From assembly GCF_004210375.1 (NCBI RefSeq), contig NC_134834.1, positions 93,996,170 through 94,060,169 on the forward strand: a stretch of DNA of 64,000 bases, given 5' to 3'. This DNA comes from Tachypleus tridentatus (taxonomy: Eukaryota > Arthropoda > Merostomata > Xiphosura > Limulidae). The notes under the pieces are model-generated. The model had not been told where the DNA came from. It saw only the letters and a program-made list of their open reading frames with translations, and did no database searches. The translations under genes were made by a program, and so were the position numbers. This document shows positions 23,498-36,030 of this stretch, piece after piece; the stretch's first letter is position 1, and each line of letters starts with the position of its first letter.

Positions 23498-24894
23498 TCC
23501 GACAATGGTATCATCAACGATCTAATTCTTACTGCTACATGTTTTTAAAATAACTTAAAAGCTCGAATACTGAACTTTAACAACATGTATTTTATTAACG
23601 TACCGCCAGAGAGCTCAAAACGGAAGTAACGTATTAAACGAAACTTCAAATTTTTCCAGACGAAAATATACACGTCTTAACATTTTAACCTTTTAATAAA
23701 GAAAAATATATTTTAAACAATTTTACTTTGTGTTTATATGATGTTTAACCTGTATTTTGTAGTTTTATGTTTTCCCAATAAAGTACAGTAAAGTATTTTT
23801 CCCAATAAAAATAAATAATTCAATATTCTCTGACAAACACGGTTCCCAGAATTACGTCTTTTCTTTTAATGAAATTCTTTTTTGTATCTAAATAACGTTT
23901 GCACTTTCCCATTTTTCCCTTCAAGCACGTTGCTTCAGCGAAACGTTTTCTCGCAAAACTTTGAAAAAGTGTTTTCTCAGTTTTCGCACTTAGCAACAGA
24001 AAGACATTTGAAAGTTTCTGTATAACTTTCAGAGTCTCGTTGTTAAGACTTTGAGAATAATTGGGTACATTTTTTCCTTTAAAATTCCGTTTAATTTATT
24101 GCATCGTTCATAATGACTGTAGGCTTAAATTCCTTCAGAAATGCTTTACAGTATTTGTAAACGAAAATATATAAATTATGAGGCGCCGTTGCTGAGTATT
24201 TGGATTTGTCTCTAATCAGATTCTTTATGTATTAAGCATGGTTTCTATAGTAATCTAACAGCTTTCTTTAGAATTTTAGCTAAGGAGTAAAAATGAATTG
24301 AGACAGTGATTCGTTGTTATCATTTTTAACAATAGCCTCTGCTTTAGATTCCATGTACTTTATAATTATAATTCAGCTCTTGCATAAAGTTTTACGGTAC
24401 TTTGCCATTTACGCAAGTTCTTCAATATTACGCGCTAGGCCATGCCGGGCCAGTGAACTGTGTTTGAGTATTTAAACAAAATTCATCAAGACTCTTCATT
24501 ATAAAAACAATTATCTCTGTAAAACGTTGAGATGAAATTAAAAAGTTCTCTCTCTAGAATAATTTATATTTTTTGTTTTATGAGAAAAGTGACTTTAAAC
24601 TGGATAAGCTAAGGCTTAAGAAACATTGAATTTATTAAATATCTTGTATAAGATACGTTAATTATAACAAGATTTTGATATATAATTTGCTTCTTTAGAT
24701 TTTAAGCCTTGTATATTGTCATCATTTATGTATTGTGGATTATTTGATAAATATTCACTTATCAATTAGTCTTTAAACTTGGAAGATTTAATTTTCTCTA
24801 ACACCAAGGGGAAAAATATTTATATCAACAGTTGGAAGCCATTGGGTGTTAATTCTTCTTCACGTGCAATTTATTTCTGATGTTATTATTATGG
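23498..24894. other. Gene-free stretch with one SINE A scrap
   Basis: AT-rich DNA. At 24431-24452 CGCGCTAGGCCATGCCGGGC is only the reversed first 20 or so bases of a family A head. Nothing else recognised. Confidence 0.6.
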
Positions 24895-25170
24895 GGCCCG
24901 ACAAGGCCAGGTGGGTTAAGGTGTGCGACTCGTAATCTGAGGGTCGCGGGTTCGCATCCCCGTCGCTCCAAACATGCTCGTCCTTTCAGCCGTGGGGGCG
25001 TTATAAAGCGACGGTCAATCCCACTATTCGTTGGTAAAAGAGTAGCCCAAGAGTTGGCGGTGGGTGGTGATGACTAGCTGCCTTCCCTCTAGTCTTACAC
25101 TGCTAAGTCAGGGACGGCTAGCACAGATAGCCCTCGAGTAGCTTTGTGCGAAATTCAAAAACAAACAAAC
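24895..25170 (+). repeat. SINE family A, full length
   Basis: GGCCCGACAAGGCCAGGTGG to ACAAACAAAC. The flanks ATTATTATGG and ATTATCATGG look like a target-site duplication with one mismatch. Confidence 0.93.
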
Positions 25171-25866
25171 ATTATCATGGTTAATGGTTTTGATTCGATC
25201 ACGCAATCCCAACTCTTAGTTACTAACAGATCTTCCGTCAGTGTAGAAGCAGAGGATTCGATCTCAGGTCTTCTTTCTAAGAAAAAGAATTAAAAAGACA
25301 GATGTGCTGTCCACACGTCAGATACGTCTCCACTGAAACACCGATCAACGGTGACGTTAACAGAAATACTCAAGTTTTGCTGGCTTCTCTTCTTGGTTGA
25401 CTGATGTTTTGTCAGTTAGATGGATGTATATAGCTCCATCACATTTCATTTTGTCTCGTGCATAGTTCATATTCCAATATTTTATTGTTTTCTTCATTTG
25501 ATTATGTGACCTACTTCTCTGAAATTACATTGTCTTCCGTATGTATCCATTACTTCCTGAATCCTAGTCTTTATTCTATCTCTAGTGTATTGTAGTACAC
25601 ATTTATAACATTACCGAAACAATAGCAACCAATTATTCATTCAATGTAAGTGATCGTACAAGTTACTTACCATGATCATGATTAACCTCTGATTACCTCA
25701 TCCTTTCCATGAGTAAAATATTGTTCTTTCGGCACATTTGCAAAAAAGACAAAACTTCGTCTATTTCTTTGTAGGTAAAATTTAATTATGATCAAATCCG
25801 ACGACTTTAGGTTACAGTCTCTCCAAAGTAAATAGTATTAATCGTACGTGTATAGAACGTACTGAT
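25171..25866. other. No gene seen
   Basis: Moderately AT-rich unique sequence; no coding or repeat assignment. Confidence 0.55.
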
Positions 25867-26103
25867 TTTTGGTTTGGTTTTTGAAGTTCACGCAAGGCTA
25901 CACGAAGGCTATATACGCTAGCCGTCTCTAATTTAGCAGTGTCAGGCTAGGGGGAAAGCAACTAATCATCACCACCAACCGCCAACTCTTGGGCTACCCT
26001 TTTACCAATCTATAGTGGGGTTGACCGTCACATTATAACGCCCCCACAGCTAAAATGGTGAGCATGTTTGATGTGACAGGGATTCGAACCCGCGACCCTC
26101 GGA
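25867..26103 (-). repeat. SINE family A, head truncated
   Basis: Ends inside the anticodon arm, after GGATTCGAACCCGCGACCCT. Confidence 0.9.
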
Positions 26104-28019
26104 AGAAAGTACTGATAGACTGATATGTTATGTGAAAAAATGTGTGTGTGAGTAAAATGGTAACTGGGGAAAAAACGTTTTTTGTTCAACTACAACCGTT
26201 GAGTAAATTATAAGAAAAAGAATGTGGAACGTTACTACGTCATTACTGTTCGCATTGCCAAGTTCTGTCGTATTCTATCTGACGATCCTACATCCAGATA
26301 ATAATCTTGCAGGGTCGTTTATTTTACAAAAGGCTCTATCAAAAAGTTGTTATGTTCAAAGCACACCATTATTCTCTCGTTAACCTTCTAATGTACTAGA
26401 ATGACATTTTTTCCAGCGCCTATTTCAACGGTTCAATCACATAGAAATCCGTGCGTCCAGCGACCACACGAGTTTATTATCTGATGGATTAGCATGAATA
26501 CCAGTTTAATTCTCTAGTTAATCCTTATACCAATTTTCCAGATGAAGATAATTTGGATCATGTTATGCAATATTTTCTGGAACACATAGACAGCTTTTAC
26601 CACTTTGCCACAATTTGCTTTCCACAGCCAGAGAACGACTTGCTGCAGGTCTCATTCAGAATGGTCCTGGTGGTCCAAGTTGATCCGTATTCTTTTGTTT
26701 AAAAATGCTACTAATATTAAGTACAAAAGTTACCCCCTATCTTTAAAATCATCACATGTTCGAACTAAACACAAATGTTTTATGTTAGATTATGAAATTT
26801 GCGTCGAAAAGAGCTATTGCATATCCTTCTCCAGAGCGAACAATTTTTATTAGTATGTCATCACCAACAAAACGTCAAATGATGTCAAAATACGGTTCTG
26901 ACATATTCTATTTTATTGCGGCTCTATACGGCTGTGATTATTGCGTGATTTGACGACTTGCTCACTCAGTTTTAATATACCGTAATCAATCTTCTAAATT
27001 CGGAATTCTATAATAAGGTTTGAAGTTGTTTAAATATTAATTTTCGTGATATAGTTTAGCGCAAATACAATGTTCAGTTGTTAACTCAAGTAATACGATC
27101 TATCATTGTATTAAAATGTGGAATTTAATTTTTTTATAAGATAATAAGTTTAATATAAACTGAATGTGTATTTTATTGGAAGTTTTCCTGTTTAAGTGTG
27201 AATAATTTATTTGTTAACTATGTCTGTCATACTAAAACACATTGTACACGAACAACAAGTACTACGTATTAACATGTTATTATTTTGAAAATACATACAA
27301 AATTTATACAAAAGGCCTTTGTTAGTTTCTAAGAATTATATCCATATTGTTTGTTTATGTTATGGATTTTTCCCTTGGTGGAATTGAAACGCCACGTTTT
27401 GAAATGGTCAACGATCAGTTTTGTGTAGAAATAATAAAAACCCTTCTTGGAGCTATCTTATAGTTACATATATTAGTAAGTTTGTAGAAAAGAAGACAGG
27501 ACAACGTAAGAAAAGTTAATGTAAGCGATTCCTTGTGGATTATATTTATGATTTAAGATTTAGAATTTAGGTATTGTCCCTTTTGAAAATTAGTATAGAC
27601 GAAAGTATGAGAAAACCCGAGATCCACATATTTACGTTATAAAATACGTATCTATAGAAAATTAAGCCTAATTTGTATTTGAGACTTTATTGAAATGGAA
27701 TAATGTTTTCACGTATGCCCAGTAAGAAACGAACGTTCACATTATCATACACAATCTTTATTAATTATTGTGCGAACAAAAGGTGTAAATATTTGAACAT
27801 TTGAATTGTTCTGTCGATCTTTTAAGATTATTTCTGTTTTGCAATTACTTTGATCAACAACAATTTAGGGCAAATTTTCCTTCCATACTTGAACAACTTA
27901 TAACGACGAGAATAATTGTTTTTTGAAATGGTTAGGTGTGATGACTTGTAAGTTTATTATGTTGTTACACCTCGGCGTAAGGCGTCTGGAAACATGGATG
28001 ATTTCCATAAGTAGGTGCT
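26104..28019. other. Mostly gene-free; one possible coding scrap
   Basis: AT-rich DNA. Around 26492-26683 (+) the codons look protein-like in two successive frames (see findings), but no family was recognised. Confidence 0.4.
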
Positions 28020-28031
28020 AGCAACGCAGTA

Positions 28032-28313
28032 GGCCCGGCACGGCTAAGCGAGTTAAGGCGTGCGACTCGTAATCTGAGGGTCGCGGGTTTCGCATCCCCA
28101 TCGCGCCAAACATGCTCGCCCTTTCAGCCGTAGGGGCGTTATAATTCTACGGTCAATCCCACTATTCGTTGGTAAAAGAGGAGCCCAAGAGTTGGCGGTG
28201 GGTGGTGATAACTAGCTGCCTTCCCTCTAGTCTTACACTACTCAATTAGGGACGGCTAGCACAGATAGCCCTCGAGTAGCTTTGGCGAAATTCAAAACAC
28301 AAACAAACAAACA
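28032..28313 (+). repeat. SINE family A with perfect target-site duplication
   Basis: Complete element flanked by the 12-bp direct repeat AGCAACGCAGTA at 28020-28031 and 28314-28325, the mark of retroposition. This fixes the ends: GGCCCGGCACGG at the 5' end and CAAACAAACAAAC at the 3' end. A young copy. Confidence 0.96.
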
Positions 28314-28692
28314 AGCAACGCAGTAAACAAGACATGAGATTGTACTTGTGTGGATACGAATGCGAAACAGATAGATACACGTGTTTGGATAACCATCGGA
28401 TGAAGGCGGTGATAGTGGGTTGTCGATGTATAGAGATCCAAGGGTTAGTCAATATGAGATATCTTTTAAGATCAAGTGACCTCATAGTTCCACAAAGTAA
28501 CACCAGAAGACAGATTGTATGCCAATAGAGTGGCCACTTTTACAAAGTGGCGGCAAGAGGCGAATAATTTAAAAAAATGTTTGTTAGTGAGAGAATTATT
28601 CCATATCCTCTTTCATGTGTTTTAAACTGTGATTCTAATCTCTTATTTCGTCTCAGAAATTTTACAAAATACTGTAAAATGCTTCACAAAAA

Positions 28693-28978
28693 CGCCCAGC
28701 ACAGCCAGATGGTTAAGCCGCTCGACTCGTAACCTAAGGATCACGAGTTCAAGTCCCCGTCACACCAAACATACTCGCTCTTTCAGCCGTTGGGGCGTTA
28801 TAATGTACGGTCAATCCCACTATTCATTGGTAAAAGAGTAGCCTAAAGGTTGGCGATAGGTGGTGATGACTAGCTGCCTTCCCTCTAATCTTGCACTGCT
28901 AAATTAGGAACGACTAGCGCAGATAGCTTTCCTGTAGCTTTGCGCGAAATGCAAAAAACAAAACAAAACAAACAAACA
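28693..28978 (+). repeat. SINE family A, diverged
   Basis: Head CGCCCAGCACAGCCAGATGG, B box GAGTTCAAGTCCCC, complete body and a long AACAAAACAAACAAAC tail. Confidence 0.9.
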
Positions 28979-30342
28979 ATTCAATTAATTCACTCATCGT
29001 GAACCCTCGATACGATATCAAGGAAGTTCATGAGCGGATATAGACTCAATATTGTTTGTAACTTTGTAAAATTTTTGTATATAAATCATTTTTTGTAATA
29101 ACCGTTATTACAAATTGTATTATTGTCTCTATATTAAAATATATTTGTATTAATAAAGGAAATTACTCGTGTCAGTCATTTTGGCAAATATCGCAAATTA
29201 GATACATATCAACATTTGTTTAACTTCTAAATTTACGTTACAGTTTAACTCAGTTTTATGCTATTTCGCTTCGTAATGCATAACATAATAAAATGGGGCT
29301 CATTCGAGATATATTATTACACGTAGCAGGATTTGAATATTATCTCATTCTTAGTATTCAGCAAATTGGCTGGATATTTCGCGCCGAAATCGGGACAAAT
29401 GTATCAAAACAAACGGAACAACTATCTAGAGTGCTTATAGATTTTAGTGGATTCAAAATAAAGATTTCTATCTTGAGAAGATAAATCGACATTAATTCTA
29501 GCCTAGTTTATTTACGTTTAGATATTCCATAGTTGTAAACTTGAAAACATATTATTTGCATTTGGATTTAACTTGTTTCTGTGGATTTTTGGTTCTTTTC
29601 TTGACAATCCATCTTCTCTTTTCAAACTAACAGTTAACTTGTGCAATAGATAAGTATCAAATACCAACACGAAACTCACTTATTATATATATAAACAATT
29701 GCGATGTTTAGTTACTAGGATATCAATAATCTGATGACTCAATCAGACTAGCTCAGCATTGACAGCAACAAACAAGATTGCAAAACAGGAATCTTTATTC
29801 GCAGTAACATGGCCTTCAAAAGATGATAAACTGGTTTAGGTGGACCTTTACCATTACGTTCTGGTTCTTGGAGCAGGTTAAGCACGTGTATATAAGACGA
29901 AGATAAACGTAAGATTAAATCCGAACGAAAGTTTCCAGTGCGTTGTTCTATGGTCTATATTAATCTAAACAAGTCTATCTATCAACCCTCATAAAGAGTA
30001 CAACCCGATCATGAGCTTTACGAAATGGTCGTCATGGTTTCTAATCCAATCTTTGCTCAGTGAGATTAATGCGATCTTTACGACATTTCATAACTTGTTT
30101 GTGAGGACGCCATCTATATAATATACAACGTCTGCTTGTCATTTGGTATAACTGAATACACCTAGAAAAATCTATTTTTCTTTACTGTAGAAAAACATCT
30201 CTATCAAATTTCATCACAGTCAAACACAATAACTATTATAACAGAAAACATTAATGTTGAAAGCTCATCATGAATAATCTTCCGCGCAACTTTAACATTC
30301 AGAAGTAGAAAAACCCCAGGTAAAATGTTTCACAAAGACCAA
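28979..30342. other. Gene-free stretch
   Basis: AT-rich. A 68-codon open frame on the minus strand at 29748-29954 has protein-like composition but no recognised family. CACGTG followed directly by TATATAAG at 29883-29896 (+) is promoter-like, with no gene attached. Confidence 0.4.
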
Positions 30343-30690
30343 TGGATGTCAAACCAGTCCTTTAGTGAGAAAGTGTTGGACAAGAAACAATTGGTTTTTA
30401 TGGATGTTAAACCAGTCCTTTAGTGAGAAAGTGTTGGACAAGGAACAATTGGTTTTTATGGATGTTAAACCATTCTTTCACTGCCAAAGTGTTAAACAAG
30501 GAACAATGGCTTTTATTAGGTGTTAAGCCACTCTTTTAGCTCCAAAGTGTTAAACAAGAAACAATGGAGTCTAATGGACGTTAAACCACCCCTTTACTAC
30601 CAAAGTGTTAAACAGGGGATTATGGGGTCTAATTGTTGTTAAACTAATCATTTGTTGCCAAAGTGCTAAGCAAAGAACAAGGTAATTTAT
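30343..30690 (+). repeat. Minisatellite, 58-bp unit, six copies
   Basis: Unit GGATGTTAAACCAGTCCTTT, AGTGAGAAAGTGTTGGACAA, GGAACAATTGGTTTTTAT. The first two copies are almost identical; the next four diverge progressively rightward. Confidence 0.88.
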
Positions 30691-31250
30691 TTCTGTGGTT
30701 TTGATGGCTGATTGGGTCAATGAATAGTCTATAAGTCTTTATAATTTTGCAATTATTACGCCTGAATCCTGTACAATTAAACAAAAAGCATCTCCAATTA
30801 TGAATTTTCTGTCCTCCTTTCTCTCAGTTATATTACGGTTAAATCATAAAACAGCAGTTTTGGAAGTCAATGCCACTTGGTTTTTTTTTTAACGACAGCA
30901 CCACTTATATTTTGCGTGAGACTTGGGTTTTATAAAAGAATCACAAACCTTACATTAATAACTGTAAGAGTATGTTTATCTAGATTAGAATACTATAGGA
31001 TTTTTTTCTGTCCTCGGACAGCTTCACTTAACAACTACCTTAAACCTCGCATTTAGTAATAAGCTTATGATTAGAATTAATTCGTCTAATGTTGATGCAT
31101 TGGTAATATTTAAAGTTACAAAACCACCGTTTAAAATGTGCTGATAGTATCAAAAAGTGTGTGTGTAAGTGTTCTAATTAAGCATGATGTTGGTCTGTGA
31201 GCTGAAACAGAAAAAAAGAAGAAAGAAAAGCAGTGAAACAAGTATTTATT

Positions 31251-31448
31251 TTTATATATGCAAAAACGGCTCGTTTGGGTTGAGAAAATATTTTACGTAG
31301 AAGAGCTAACAACGTTTCGACTTTCTTCGGTCAGTATCAGTTGTTTTTTTTTTTGAACCTGACGATGACCGAAGAAGGTCGAAACGTTGTTCGCTCTTCT
31401 ACGTAAAATATTTTATCAACCCGAACGAGTCGTTTTTACATATATATT
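31251..31448. mobile_element. Long inverted repeat (hairpin) of Penelope-like terminal sequence
   Basis: Two arms of about 90 bp (31251-31340 and 31357-31448) separated by a T-rich spacer. The left arm reads AAAACGGCTCGTTTGGGTTG ... ACGTAGAAGAGCTAACAACG; the right arm is its imperfect reverse complement. Each arm carries CCGAAGAA(A/G)GTCGAAACGTT, the motif found at the 3' end of the Penelope-like element at 33381-33455. Inference: two terminal pieces joined head-to-head, or a foldback derivative. No coding sequence. Confidence 0.75.
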
Positions 31449-31724
31449 TCTCTACAAGTGGGTTTTCTCGACATCACTGAAGTATTTATTTTTGTAATTA
31501 AATTCGGTAAATGTTTTCGGTAATGACGTAAATATTTACTGCATTTTTAATAAAGAAAATGAAACATTATTCTTATAACGATGTGTTTCGTTGAAAGACT
31601 GAACTCATAAATGTTTATGTCCTTAAACAATTCAAAATATCAGAAAATATAAACTTACCTCTGTTTTTGCGTTATTACATGCACCATATAATTGCTTTTT
31701 TTTTACTAATCAATTCTGAAATTA

Positions 31725-32002
31725 TGTTTGTTTGTTTTTTAATTTCGCACAAAGCTACTCCAGGGCTATCTGCGCTAGCCGTCCCTAATTTAGCGGTGTA
31801 AGACTAAGAGGGAAGGCAGCTAGTCATCACCACCCACCGCCAACTCTTGGGCTACTCTTTTACCAACGAATAGTGGGATTGATCGTCACATTATAACGCC
31901 CCCACGGCTGAAAGGGCGAACATGTTTGGCGCGACGAGGATGCAAACACGCGACCCTCAGATTACGAGTCGCACGCCTTAACACGCTTGGCCATGCCGGG
32001 CC
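31725..32002 (-). repeat. SINE family A, full length
   Basis: GTTTGTTTGTTTTTTAATTT tail to GGCCATGCCGGGCCC head. The B box is mutated (GGATGCAAACACG). Confidence 0.93.
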
Positions 32003-32340
32003 CTCTAACAATTTTGAATAATAATGTAACTTTTAATTCAAGGACTTGATAACAATACTTTACATTTAAATATTAGACAAAATGAAACTGTGTTATTTGT
32101 AATTTCACAAAGGAGAAAGTTTTGCTGGGGAAACATTGTGACCAAAATAAACAAACTTTTACTCTGTACAACCAAAAAACCTTTTGTGAAATACTTTAGA
32201 ATGTTACTATGACAAACAATCTTATAAAATTGTATTACAGGTCTGTTTTCACTTCCTCAAAAATAAAACTGAAAATAAAATCTGTGACGTCGAGAACTCA
32301 TGCATTATTTGATTCGCTGAAGGCAGTATCTATGATTTCT

Positions 32341-32433
32341 TATAGGGGCTATCTGCTGAGTCCACCAAAGGGAATTGAACCCTTGAGTCTAGTGTTATAA
32401 ATCCGTAGCCTTATCGCTATACCAGAGAGGGAC
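32341..32433 (-). repeat. SINE family C, head part
   Basis: Reversed copy: CTATCTGCTGAGTCCACC, GGGAATTGAACCCTTGAG, ATAAATCCGTAGCCTTATCG and CTATACCAGAGAGGG. The tRNA-like head has a B box of type GGTTCAATTCCC. Confidence 0.75.
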
Positions 32434-32589
32434 TAGCTGCAGGCTCTCTTATGAACTACAGCTTTGATTATTTAAAACTCATCAGTTAGTACTCTTATAA
32501 TAGTGATATGAAAATAAACACGTAATATGGTCATTAAACTGCTCGCCCACTGTATAATACTAACTTATAAATTAAATGTAATGTTTTGT

Positions 32590-33455
32590 TTCATGTGTAA
32601 AACAAAACTCAACATATTAAGAAACCAAATAAACACAGCCACATAACCATGTTCACCTGATAAAGTTAACAATGAAATCGGCAAAATAACACAACACTTC
32701 ATCAATACCAATAAATGTCTTCCAAAACAGTTGAAAAATTTTAAGATATACCAAGGCCAACAACACACAAACATCAATAAATCCCAAGATACAAAACTAC
32801 AAAAATGCTGTCTACCATATATTCTTGATATCAGGGAATAAATAACCAATACTTGGAAAAAAAAAAACAACAAACTTATAACAAAACACAGGTTTCAGTA
32901 AACACCGAATTTATTCAAAAACTAGGTACAAAACTAAAGTCCATACTATATAAAAATACACTGACAAACACAACATCAACATTATTTATAAAATGCAATG
33001 CAACAACTGCCACGACTTCTATATTGGAGAAATAAGCAGAAAAATGGAAACTTGATTCAAACAACAACAACAACAAAAAAAAAAAAACACCTTCACATGT
33101 TTTTGAACACTGCAAATCAAATAAACACAACATAACCATAGAAAACATCCAGATACTAAACAGGGAAACAATCATAAGCAAATGCAAAATCAAAGAAGCC
33201 CAACTTGTACAGCAACTGAAACCAAAATTAAACCAATATAAAAAAAACACCTTTATACCTTTACTAATTAATAATTTAACATCCAACTGCAACGCCACTT
33301 ATACTCCAGTACTCATTTATACTCTCGTTCCTAAGACATGCGCCTGGCAACAGTCAGTTGCAAACTATCTCTTTGTTAACCTGAAGATGACTTAAGAAGA
33401 ACGAAACGTTGTTCTGTACTTTATTTTAATTAAAATTCTAATATTCATACCAGTA
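32590..33455 (+). mobile_element. Decayed Penelope-like retroelement, C-terminal GIY-YIG part and 3' end
   Basis: Retroelement remnant. One frame gives NNEIGKITQHFINTNKCLPK ... CCLPYILDIRE (about 32668-32839), the linker that precedes the endonuclease. After a frame change, IIYKMQCNNCHDFYIGE followed by ISRKMET (about 32980-33052) is a GIY-YIG nuclease core with its Cys pair. Another frame gives HVFEHCKSNKHNITIENIQI, then IKEAQLVQQLKPKLNQ, the end of the domain (33098-33298). In-frame stops (including CGA to TGA after KMET) and at least two frameshifts show it is dead. The 3' end holds CTGAAGATGAC ... GAAACGTTGTTC, typical after Penelope-like ORFs. The reverse transcriptase is absent. A SINE follows immediately. 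Confidence 0.82.
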
Positions 33456-33460
33456 ATCTT

Positions 33461-33735
33461 GGGCCCGGCATGGCCAGGTGGTTAAGACCATCGAGTCGTA
33501 ATCGAAGATCGCAGGTTCGAACTCCCGTCACACCAAACATACTCGCCCTTTCAACTATAGGGGCGAAATAATGTGACGGTCAATCCCACTATTTGTTGGT
33601 AAAAGAGTAGCCCAAGAGTTGGCGGTGGGTGGTGATGACTAGCTGCCTTCCCTCTAGTCTTACACTGCTAAATTAGAGACGACTAGCACATATAGCCCTC
33701 GAGCAGCTTTGTGCGAAATTCAAAAACAAACAAAC
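33461..33735 (+). repeat. SINE family A, full length
   Basis: GGGCCCGGCATGGCCAGGTG to ACAAACAAAC. It starts within a few bases of the Penelope-like 3' end. Confidence 0.94.
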
Positions 33736-34233
33736 CAAGATGATAAACAATTTTTACTGTCAGGTAAGCTTCGAATGCGTGAATCGTTTTTGAATTATAG
33801 GTAATAAGAAACCATAAGAAAGTCGTTTCTAAGTTAAAAAACTAAGTTATACTTTTATATTAAGTTACCGTAACAATACAACACGTTTCAGTTAAAAGTA
33901 GGGCACTTTTGATATTCGTTACGTATTTTCACGCCTGCGCACACTTCAACTTCAAATAAACAATTTTTTGGCAATAAATAATATTTTGTGCGATGACCCA
34001 GTGTATTCTTTACATTATATGTCAAGTTGTGTTTCTGAAACTTAAGTACATGCAAGAGTAAGTGTACTCTTCACTAAGAAGGATTATAAAAAAATATTTG
34101 TTTTTATCCTGAAAAAAACATGCTTTGTTTCAAAAAATAGTGGTCCAAAACATGTTTTACGTTACATAAAAATTATACGGAGTATAGTTGTTCACATTAA
34201 AATGTATTTTGTGCCTCGTTATTTTGTGTGTTT
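33736..34233. other. No gene seen
   Basis: AT-rich, no recognised repeat. Confidence 0.6.
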
Positions 34234-34341
34234 TGGTGGTAGAAAAACCACAGCGGACTATCTACTCAGCCCATCAAGGGGAATCGAACCCCGGTTTTAG
34301 CATTCTAAATCCGTTGACATACCGCTGAACTAGCGGGGTGC
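34234..34341 (-). repeat. SINE family C, head part
   Basis: Reversed CTATCTACTCAGCCCATC, GGGGAATCGAACCCCGGT, CTAAATCCGTTGACATACCG, CTGAACTAGCGGGG. Confidence 0.78.
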
Positions 34342-36030
34342 TTGTTGTTTTGGTGTCTGTGTTTCGAATCAAATATAGTTTTTTTAATTTATTTATTAAG
34401 TCCTGAGTGACGAAAGACAGCTTTTGAAATATTCCTTCCAACTTTTTACACCAGGATGAAATTTGTTAACACTTTCACTAATGAAACACCCACAAGAAAG
34501 TACAGTTTCTCATAAAGTTCGACAAACATTAAGCCTTAATTACAAACCCATAGTTTAATGGAAATACGTTCTTTTCTTAAGGGGTTTTTGAATCCTTTTA
34601 AAATCATCATACAGTGATACACCAAAATAAATTTAGGTGCGTGAATATTGTTATATCATTGCGATTTATCAGTGTTCGACATTAAAGTAATTCCACTGTT
34701 TAATGAGTATATATACACATCACCATTATAACAGGCCTAACCGCATTTATTTGGCTTGCTGATACAAGCTATGCTGATGAGCCTTGAATAGGAGAAACAG
34801 CAACCCACAGCAAATGGTACAGCCAATCAAATAATATATTAGGTCTCTACATCACAGAATCTCTTTTCAATTTTGCCTTTAGCGAAATATATCATTATTG
34901 CTATCGCAACTCATGAACCTGTCGCATTTTCGGTTACATTTTAAAAGTATTTTAAACAATATGTTCTCTCAAGAGAATGTGAAATACATTTAAGACACAG
35001 AATCTGTCAGTCGCAAATAGATGTAACTTAGTGGGAGTAAAAGGTATTTGACTTTGAGGGTTTCACAGTAGGGATATTATTCTGTTTTGAAAGATTTGTG
35101 AAAAACTGTTTACAAAATTAAACAGTCTACAAAGACTAACTATTACAAAACTAGGACTAGGTGATCGCACAACTTGTATGTATTAAATTGTAATAAAATA
35201 AATAGACGTGCAGTTTTCTCGTTTTTGCTTGTTACTATTAATTATGCCACTCGATGACAAACAATCAGGTTTACCAATATCTTATTCTTCCTAGGAGGTT
35301 GAAACTACTTTTGAGATGCCGCTTTCTGAACACTTTTACTTTGTAATGGAGCTCCAGTGTCGTAAAAGGTCCAGTGAAGTTCAATAGCGAAATCTGTAAA
35401 AATAATAACATAAAAGCTGTAGCTATCCGTAGTATAGTCCTTAAAAACAAAGGTCAACATTGCATCTAATGTGTACTTGTGAAAATGAAATCGAGAGTTA
35501 TTTTCCAACACCTCGTCAAGAAATTTCTTTATCAAAGTAATGCAGTCAGGAAACGTGTGCTTGAAGATTTATAACGCTGAAAGTTCGAATTCGGTTCCTG
35601 CGGTGGATAGAACAGCGGGCAGTCCATTGCACAACTTTGCATTTAAATAAACGATGACTAAAGTATGTTTGACTTATTAAATAATTACTCATGTAATGAG
35701 ACTGCGTATCAAAGAGTTCGGAGTAGGTAACTAAATGAACAAAAATGTTCGTGGTTATAATAAACACGTGATCAAAACAAGAGGTCAGTGTCCCTAGGAT
35801 GACATATAATCTCAATCGGTGGCATGACATATCTCAAAAATCAAAAGAGGGATTAAACATTTTCAAAAATGGTTTTAAGGAACACCAATGTTTTGTCATT
35901 TTAGATTTTGTAACATAAATAAATGAGTACTACACATAACTTTTAACGTTTCAAACATTACATTACATCTGTTTGATTTCATATGTACTGTATCTTCGAA
36001 TATTTAGCTATAATGTTTTTTTTCTAGAAA
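34342..36030. other. Gene-free stretch with a SINE B remnant
   Basis: AT-rich. A diverged family B head is at about 35555-35645 (+). The two minus-strand open frames at 35305-35830 include antisense repeat sequence and have no recognised homology. Confidence 0.5.

Noticed and set aside
32565-33298. Two minus-strand open frames of 102 and 127 residues
   Set aside because: They are antisense to the Penelope-like remnant, whose homology is on the + strand; composition is Phe/Leu/Val-rich from reversed A-rich sequence.
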